From NCBI GenBank assembly GCA_038373865.1, contig JAXGGA010004487.1:23809-87808 (forward strand): 64,000 nucleotides of DNA. The letters are read 5' to 3'. The notes below the pieces were generated by a model. The model saw only the letters and a list, made by a program, of their open reading frames with translations. It was not told where the DNA came from and ran no database searches. Positions 57,625-64,000 of this stretch are shown in pieces. Both the position numbers and the translations under genes were made by a program. Every line of letters starts with the position of its first letter. Position 1 is the stretch's first letter. This stretch comes from Uloborus plumipes. Lineage: Eukaryota > Arthropoda > Arachnida > Araneae > Uloboridae.

Positions 57625-57734
57625 CCTAAGTAGCACACTTCGTTTTTTTTAAAGGTTGTAAAATGGTTATTAACGTTGTAACAACCGCTTAAAAACGTTT
57701 ATAAAACGTTTAAAGGTTGTTTGTGCTACCTGGG
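57625..57734. mobile_element. Small MITE, copy 2 (AGTAGCACA family)
   Basis: 110 bp, CCTAAGTAGCACACTTCG at the left and TTGTGCTACCTGGG at the right; interior as in the copy at 29302-29410. Confidence 0.78.
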
Positions 57735-58747
57735 TTATCTTAACCATGTCACTTTGCCCCACATTCCCTTACTACTCCACAACACACGCAACAACGCTCA
57801 CCGTGTCATCCGCATCTAATCCGAAGCACCCTCACCGTATACGGGAGAATGAAGTGCTACACCTTGCATCTCTGTCTGTTATGTGCGATAACATTACCCT
57901 GCAATCGTGAATTTCAGTTTTTTTTTTTTTTTTTTACATTTTCGTTACAAAAAAGTTATCAACAAAGAAAGGTGTGTTAATTATTGTTAGCTATTCGATG
58001 TTCTATCCATGCTATACTAAGAAAGTAATTCATTTTAATTTTAGTACGCATTTTTAGCTTGAGAAGTGAAAAATAAAAACAAATTCAGCAAAGGTAATTT
58101 TGAGCCTTGCGTAATTATTACTGAGGTTGTTTCTTTCATATACTCAAAAGAAACTAATGTAAATACTCTTCAACCCTTAGGGAAACAAACGTTCACTTCA
58201 ATGAAATTAATTTGCCAACATTTAGGGAAAAAACCAAGAATTTAAACAAAATAAATGCATTGCAACTTTTCTACACAAAAGAAGTCGTGTTTACCAGCTA
58301 AAATAAATAGTGTTTTATTACAACTTTTAAAAAGAAAAAAAAACGACTTTTTTACATAAGCTTATTTTTAATCTGTAATTAACAAGTTTATGTCATTTGG
58401 TATGAGCTTATCTATTTTCGAAAAAAAGTTAAGATTTATTACAAGGAAATTTTAGTGTTTTACAGAAAAATGTAGCACTTTAACTTTTCAGATATTTTTA
58501 TGCTACTAATTTTTCCTAAATGAGAATTAAGTTTTAATTCATTATTTAGATCAGAAGCATTTTGAATTTTATTTTCAGTTTCATCTTACGGTGATTTTTG
58601 GTAACTTATCTGATTAATATAATTTCTTTCTCTAGTTCCACTACGAGCAATATGCAATTTCGTTAATATGTCACATTTAAAACTACTTAAGTTTTAATTC
58701 TTAAATCTAGAACAATAAATTTTTACAATTATTACTGCGCGATGAAG

Positions 58748-58778
<31 letters not shown>

Positions 58779-59461
58779 CTGGTACGTTCATATAGTCGTG
58801 CTTCTATTAAGTAAATCCTGAACCCATTAGTAAATTAACTTAAATTAAAAGTTTATGTGATCAAATTTGTAAACTAAATATTTATTGTGAGCAGTGGTGA
58901 AAATTGACATCATTCAATTAGTCTTTCACAACAAAACGTATAAATAAGCAATTTTTGATTAAGCTTTAAATCAATTTCGCACAGTTGCAGTTAATATATA
59001 CATTTTTTTAATCACTGTATTCCAGCTTATCTGCTTCTATTAATGTTCATGAAAACGTTTTTAGTACAATACTAAAAAAGTATATTTTTGTTTCTGTTTA
59101 CATTAAAACTGTTTTCGAACATTTTCTTGGTTGTCATCCATAGTGTCCATGGTAGAAACTTGAAAAATATTATTTAGAAGAACAAAAAACTCCAAGCATA
59201 TGTTATCGAAAATTTGAAGGAAAAAATATAATGCTGCACTTCTCGGCTTATTCTTCAATTTAAGTTTCAGTACCTGGGGACCGAGCCCGCTCAGTTAAAA
59301 AAAAAAAGAGGTTTGTAAACTTGTGTTTTTTCTAAAGTGCGAAGTACTATTTAGATAAACTTGAAAATCATTTTTAAGCCTTTGGTTGCAATTACGCATT
59401 TAAAACCGCCGTAATTTGTGTTAAATACACAAACTTATTTAATCCATGCTCACCGTAAAAT
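57735..59461. other. No gene seen; T homopolymers
   Basis: AT-rich with T tracts at 57919-57936 and 58748-58773. No coding motif recognised. Confidence 0.45.
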
Positions 59462-59471
59462 CACACCCAAT

Positions 59472-59876
59472 TTCATTTCATTTGGCGCCGAAGGCGAGGG
59501 AGGGGTTGATGAGAATGGATGCAGTGTCCCTGTTCTCCAGTACTCATTTGGTTCCAGTTGGTTTTGACTTTCACTTCACTTCACACTCCATTGCTCCCCC
59601 CGTACATACCACAACTCGTGGTTTAACCGGGATGGGGCCCTGAAGAGCGCTTTGTTCATTTTTGATCCAGGATCAAGGGCCGAGCAAACCCTTGGCCCAG
59701 CACCTCCAGAGGTATCGTTTCACTTAGGGGATTTTGCGACCACGAACATATTTAACGTCCCCCAGCCACCATTAATGAAGACGGTGTATCTTGAATCGGC
59801 TCAGCTCCCTCTATATGATCGGCCCGGGACACCCCGGTTACGAGTCCGACGACTTACCAATCAGACTACTGCGGCC
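59472..59876 (-). mobile_element. tRNA-derived SINE, copy 3, long variant
   Basis: Same family as 48968-49481 but on the minus strand. Head ggccgcagtagtctgattgg, body with accgtcttcattaatggtgg and ctaagtgaaacgatacctct, end (GAAAT)n-like aaatgaaatgaaatt. Flanked by a perfect 10-bp duplication CACACCCAAT (59462-59471, 59877-59886). Between the conserved ggtttaaccacga-type segment and the tail it has about 100 bases more than copy 2, including a gaagtgaagtgaaa stretch. Its B box region is damaged (the GGTTCGA core is not preserved). Confidence 0.88.
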
Positions 59877-59989
59877 CACACCCAATCCCAACTTTATTTT
59901 GATCGATCTCAAATTTATTATTATTAAATTTAAAAACAATAACAATTATAACGTGTTGCCAAAACTCGTTCGCCAAGTACCATAAAAAT

Positions 59990-60235
59990 TTAAATTTACG
60001 CTGCTGTGATTAAATATGAAATCCATTATATTAGTTAAGGATTCAGGGTTGTTGTGCCGTTGTCTGAGTGGCTTTAATCCATACGTTTCGATCGCAACTG
60101 CGGCGGTCATCTTCAGTGGGTGTCGTTGATTAATTTGACTACTGATGCGAAATTTCGAACTGCAGCTCCGTTTTGTCGTCCCGATATAAACTAATCCACA
60201 AGAACAGGGGATTAGTTTATATCGGGACGACAAAA
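59990..60235 (-). pseudogene. Penelope-like element: GIY-YIG endonuclease start and 3' end
   Basis: The minus strand reads PCSCGLVYIGTTKRS, the N-terminal block of the GIY-YIG endonuclease of Penelope-like retroelements (family form: IPCxCGxxYIGxTxRxxxxRxxEH). The rest of the domain (R...EH...) is missing: after SSKFRISSQ the sequence passes into the 3' tail (cactgaagatgaccgccgca, cgatcgaaacgtatgg). So this copy has an internal deletion and is dead. No reverse transcriptase is in reach. A perfect 27-bp inverted repeat (60171-60235) covers the YIG codons. Confidence 0.72.
60171..60235. repeat. Perfect 27-bp inverted repeat in Penelope end
   Basis: Arms 60171-60197 and 60209-60235 (ttttgtcgtcccgatataaa followed by ctaatcc, and its exact inverse), 11-base loop acaagaacagg. 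One arm encodes the VYIGTTK residues; the other is its inverted copy immediately upstream of the PCSC codons. Confidence 0.92.
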
Positions 60236-62797
60236 ACTGAAGTACTTTTGAATACGTAATTACTTAAAACAATATACATCACTCCGAACATATTAATTTC
60301 AAAATTTCAAACTAACTTATGAACAGTAAAATGTGAAACAATTCTGGGTTCTAAGTTAAACTGAATATATTATTTGAAAATATAATCGAGGTTGGAGGAT
60401 ACCCCAAAAGGTATTCCAAATTTTTTTTTTTTTAATCATTGAAAATAATTTTATTATTTCCTAAGAATTTAATCTATCTACACCATTGCTAATATTGGTC
60501 AACATATCGTCATATAAAAATGTTTGTTAGCAAAGTATTTTAATACAGAATGAACAATGCATACATTGATCCAAATTTAATTAAACATATGTAAAACTTA
60601 CCAAATTTAGAAATCGAGATTTTTTTTAATGTGAAAGGAAAAACTGATGAAAAAGTTTGCATCATAATTAGTTAATTTTAGATTCTCAGAAAAGGGAAGC
60701 AAATCAAATTTACCAGTCTCCAAAAAAACATTATTCACCGAACGTTATGATGTTGCTTCTCTTCTAAAAAAATAATATAAAATCTAACAAGATAAGAGTT
60801 TCTAAGGGTAATTCATTCTGCCTATCTTTTACTTACACAATCCAGAAATATCCCCTGAGCGGAACACGAGAAAAAATAGTTCCGACAAACTTGGTAAAAG
60901 CGTAAATAAAGCTTTGCAAAAGCAGCAGGATTATTTTAAGTCAGTGCTTAAAAAAAATCTTTTTATATCGCTTTTTATTCAGAAGCCTTCAGAACTCTAG
61001 GGGTTTTTTCTTTCTTTAAAAAACTGACAATTACTACAGTTATGTAGGATAAATTTGCAGAAGGAATGATACAATAAATTTTAAAATTTTAAATGATAAG
61101 TAAACTTACCATATGTTCGAGATTACTTCAGACAGTACTAGGTTTTCAGTGCTGTTCTGAGTAATGTTTGGAGCTACAAAAATGTCCAGGGCTGAGAGAA
61201 CTTTATGATCAGCACAGATTTCGTTTTTCAAATTTTGGACCCATATGTGGAACTAAAATTGTCTGTTCTCGTTTGAAAACGAGTGCACATGTTATTAATA
61301 TAAATTATAAAATATTCCGTAATTAGGGAAAAAATGTTCGACGATCATACACAGTTGAAACACATAATTCAAAAACAAAAGAAAAGATATTTTAAGAGTT
61401 CTGATAAAGTACAAAGTTTTTGGTATAATTGAACAAAATTATTGATCTCTGTGGAAGGATACAGATTCGCGTTCTGGAAACTATCAGGAATCACAATAGT
61501 TTGACCTTTAGATTTAAGGTCATTTTATACTTTTCCTCTAGGAAACCAATTTTAATAGTAGTTTAATAAAATATAAAGTTACCTTTTTCTTCCTACATGG
61601 CCCGTCAGCCCAAAGAGAGGCTTGGAATTCAACAGAATGTAATTCCAGGCTGGCTTTTTCTTGGATAGACTCCTTCAGTTTTCAATTTAAAGAATATTTA
61701 GGTCTGTTCCAAGACCTACAGTCGATCCACCAGATCCTAAGTCTTCCTATGTTACCTATGCGTCAATAATTGTTATTTACAGAAGCTGTTCTGCTCTTAG
61801 TTTAAATACATATGACTTTTTTTTGCACTTTTAATAATATTATAAACAATCTTGATTTATATAAGAAAATCATGCGAATCTTGTCGTAAAACATGCCAAT
61901 TTTCAAATAAAACAAAAAAAAAAACATACTGTTTTAGTTTACTTTTTCCCTGAAACGTAGCCTGTTACATTTTCTTTCCACTAATATGGAGTGGGATATT
62001 GATTGGAGACCTCTAGTTCTTGTACAATATATACTTCTCGAAAAATATTGCAAAAATACTATTTTTATTCGTAAATTTCAATGTAAAATACAAAACTGAC
62101 TGCAAGTGCAGCAGTTTTTTTTTTCTGCACCTAGGTATCTAACTTTTAAGCATTTTTTAAGATGTTCAAAATCTTTTACTTTGTGCATTAATAAGTCTAA
62201 TAATTAAGTTTACAATGTGTTTACTTAGAACATTTGCTCTGTTGAGAAATTTTCGTCAATTATGGAGAGTATTTGAGCAACAAAAACAGGCATTCTTCTA
62301 GCTCCTACTGATTATTACGTGCCCAATCTAAATTTTAATTCAGAACTTTCACGCTATGAGTTTTTGATGAAATTAAAGCAGAAAAGCATCTTCTCCTCGT
62401 TTACAACTAAGTCACCAGAATCAACTTTTTCACCTAGACAGCTAATAATATCCCCTCTCTCCTCTATGAAATGCTGTTTTTGTAAGATACTGATTCTAAA
62501 TACATCCTGAAAGTTTTAGTTTGACCAAGCAATGCTAAGCTCAACATAAAAGGTGAAGAATTTTCCTTATTGAAGATTATTTTTTAACAACTTTCTCGTC
62601 CTTTGAATTTTAGTGTTTAGTCCCCCCCCCCCCCGTCGCTGTAGTTTCTATTTATTATTTATTTTTTTATTTTTTACTTAATCATTATTTCTTTATTTAT
62701 TTATTTATTGTCCACCTCTTAAACATTCACCTAAAGGTTACTTTTTGTTAGATTTCAATACATATTACCAATTAGAAACTAAATAATTAAACAAATT
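60236..62797. other. No gene seen
   Basis: AT-rich. A less AT-rich patch at 61585-61755 (minus: WNYILLNSKPLFGLTGHVGR) may be a repeat 3' end but is unassigned. A C14 tract lies at about 62621-62634. Confidence 0.4.
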
Positions 62798-62810
62798 ATA
62801 TATATATATA

Positions 62811-63525
62811 CTAGCTGACCCGGCAAACGTTGTTTTGCCATATAAATAATTTCCTAGTAATTTCTAGTGTAGACAAAAAATAGCTTACTTATTGTAAGTA
62901 TGTATGTATGTATGTATGAAAGAATGTGTATATTGTATGTATGTAAGAATGTGGTATATGCGTGAAATAAGCATGGAGCGCTGTGAACGATGAGGGAATA
63001 CAAAAATAACAAAAGGCAAACATTATTTTTAAGTTATTATAATTTATTCCTTAAAATTATATATCATTAATTAAACAATTATGACAGTAACACTATTAAA
63101 CAATATCAATCTCTTAATGCTATAGCGTGAACAATATTTTTTGTTAGTCCATCTTTCCCACCAACAAACTGGATGGTTTACCCACTCGAGAGCATGCCAC
63201 GTATAATTGTCCGTGTGAAAAACATGGTGTTCTCAAATCTAAGCCACAAACAGACATCGTTTGACCTTGGGATTTGTTGATAGTCATTGCAAATGCCAAT
63301 CTAATCGGTAACTGAATACGTTTGAATTGAATTGGCACATCTGTAGGTATAATAGGAATCCGTGGTATGAGTATATTTTCACCTCTGAACTTGCCATTTA
63401 AAATCCTGGCTTCGATCATGTTTTTCATTAATTTTTGAATGGCTAATCGCGTACCGTTGCACAGCCAGGACGGGTTCAAATTACGAAGCAAGATAATTGG
63501 AGATCCAACCTTTATTTTTTAAAAA
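62811..63525 (-). mobile_element. Helitron, 3' portion (autonomous family, decayed)
   Basis: The minus-strand 3' end is a hairpin GGCAAA-acaacg-TTTGCC (62822-62839) followed by gggtcagCTAG (62811-62814) and T, the classical Helitron terminus. The C-terminal part of a Helitron helicase lies about 270 bases upstream on the same strand, as expected. The 5' part would lie beyond the similarity end near 63520, which is followed by unrelated sequence including a C tract (63552). Confidence 0.82.
63106..63519 (-). pseudogene. Helitron PIF1-type helicase, C-terminal fragment, frameshifted
   Basis: Reads KVGSPIILLRNLNPSWLCNG, then GENILIPRIPIIPTD, then FKRIQLPIRLAFAMTINKSQ, then FSHGQLYVACSRVG. These are the last motifs of Helitron/PIF1 superfamily 1B helicases: LRNLxPxxGLCNGTRL, IPRIPxxPTDxPxxFxRxQFP, then motif V/VI AxxMTINKSQGQT and GQLYVAxSRV. 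At GKMD (63144) the frame breaks by one base; the next frame continues LTKNIVHAIALRD and stops at 63106, the expected C-terminus (TKNIV). Rep/HUH and helicase Walker A are absent. A dead copy. Confidence 0.88.
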
Positions 63526-64000
63526 TTTGTGTCACTTTAATGGTCGTTCATACCCCCCCCCCCTCTTTCAGTGAAAAAAAACTTTACATAGCAGGTTTTG
63601 CCTAATAACTCAACACTCATGGTGTTTGATACATTTTATTTGTTCGTAATGATGTTTTTTGGTGACAACCAATATGAAAATCACAAAAATAGTTACTTTA
63701 ATTTTTAACATATATTTATCTTCTTCAGAATTTTCGACTTTTTATTTTACCTTGAATTTGACGTAAATACAAGGTATAAAATACAGAATTTCATAAAGGT
63801 ACAAAAATTAACATAATATAATTGATAGTGTATATAATTTTTGAAAAAATAATATAAGTGCCGCAAATCAAAAACCATTTATTGCCACAATCGATTCAAA
63901 GCCCCCAAAAATGGCGCAAATGTCCATAAGAAAATTCTACAGCATCGAAGGACCCCATTGCCAATTTTAACAAAGATCCGACCAAAACTGTCATTTTGTA
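63526..64000. other. No gene seen
   Basis: AT-rich, with a C run at 63552-63562. No continuation of the helicase could be read on either strand. The repeat-like phrase ccaattttaacaaagatccg at the extreme end is unassigned. Confidence 0.4.

Overview
This is AT-rich eukaryotic DNA with no complete host gene that I can recognise. The set of repeats fits an arthropod and most likely a chelicerate, probably a spider: LINE RNase H tails ending in an ASPxHIL-type motif, tRNA-derived SINEs, Penelope-like remnants, Helitrons, PIF/Harbinger, hAT, piggyBac and Tc1/mariner elements. The species is inference only. Most open frames in the window are chance frames in AT-rich DNA or antisense shadows of transposons.

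Layout. 0-1.2 kb: two possible splice-bounded exons overlapping a motif-rich repeat. 3.9-4.5 kb: a near-perfect 651-bp foldback element next to a TA microsatellite. 8.0-9.3 kb: a Helentron/HINE-like element with a 144-bp tandem array. 10.4 kb: tail of a LINE RNase H domain. 16-19 kb: piggyBac-like ends with small palindromes and a decayed hammerhead ribozyme. 20.0 kb: Penelope 3' remnant. 20.4-26.7 kb: a nested cluster of Helitrons carrying a hAT MITE, a PIF-type MITE and a 3.7-kb inverted-repeat element. 26.95 kb: a second, much better preserved hammerhead ribozyme. 29-33 kb: small MITE, 21-bp tandem repeat and a 1.28-kb TIR element. 35 kb: broken mariner transposase. 42 kb: a dispersed GGGACGGAAATGACA motif and a long TA tract. 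43.8-45.2 kb: an intact Tc1-like transposon. 45.8-46.4 kb: RNase H remnant and a MITE cluster. 48.5-50.4 kb: a piggyBac-like element holding a SINE inserted in a SINE. 52-57 kb: MITE, hairpin, a second SINE family and a 1.67-kb TIR element. 57.6-60.2 kb: MITE, SINE and Penelope GIY-YIG end. 62.8-63.5 kb: 3' end of a Helitron with a frameshifted helicase.

The only open reading frame that looks capable of making a full functional protein is the Tc1-like transposase at 43952-44983 (minus). The rest is a record of repeated insertion: several target-site duplications are still readable, so nesting order can be inferred. The most unusual content is the pair of hammerhead ribozyme motifs that share a homologous 3' flank, the long foldback elements able to form dsRNA, and families of elements built from dispersed 12-15-bp motifs.
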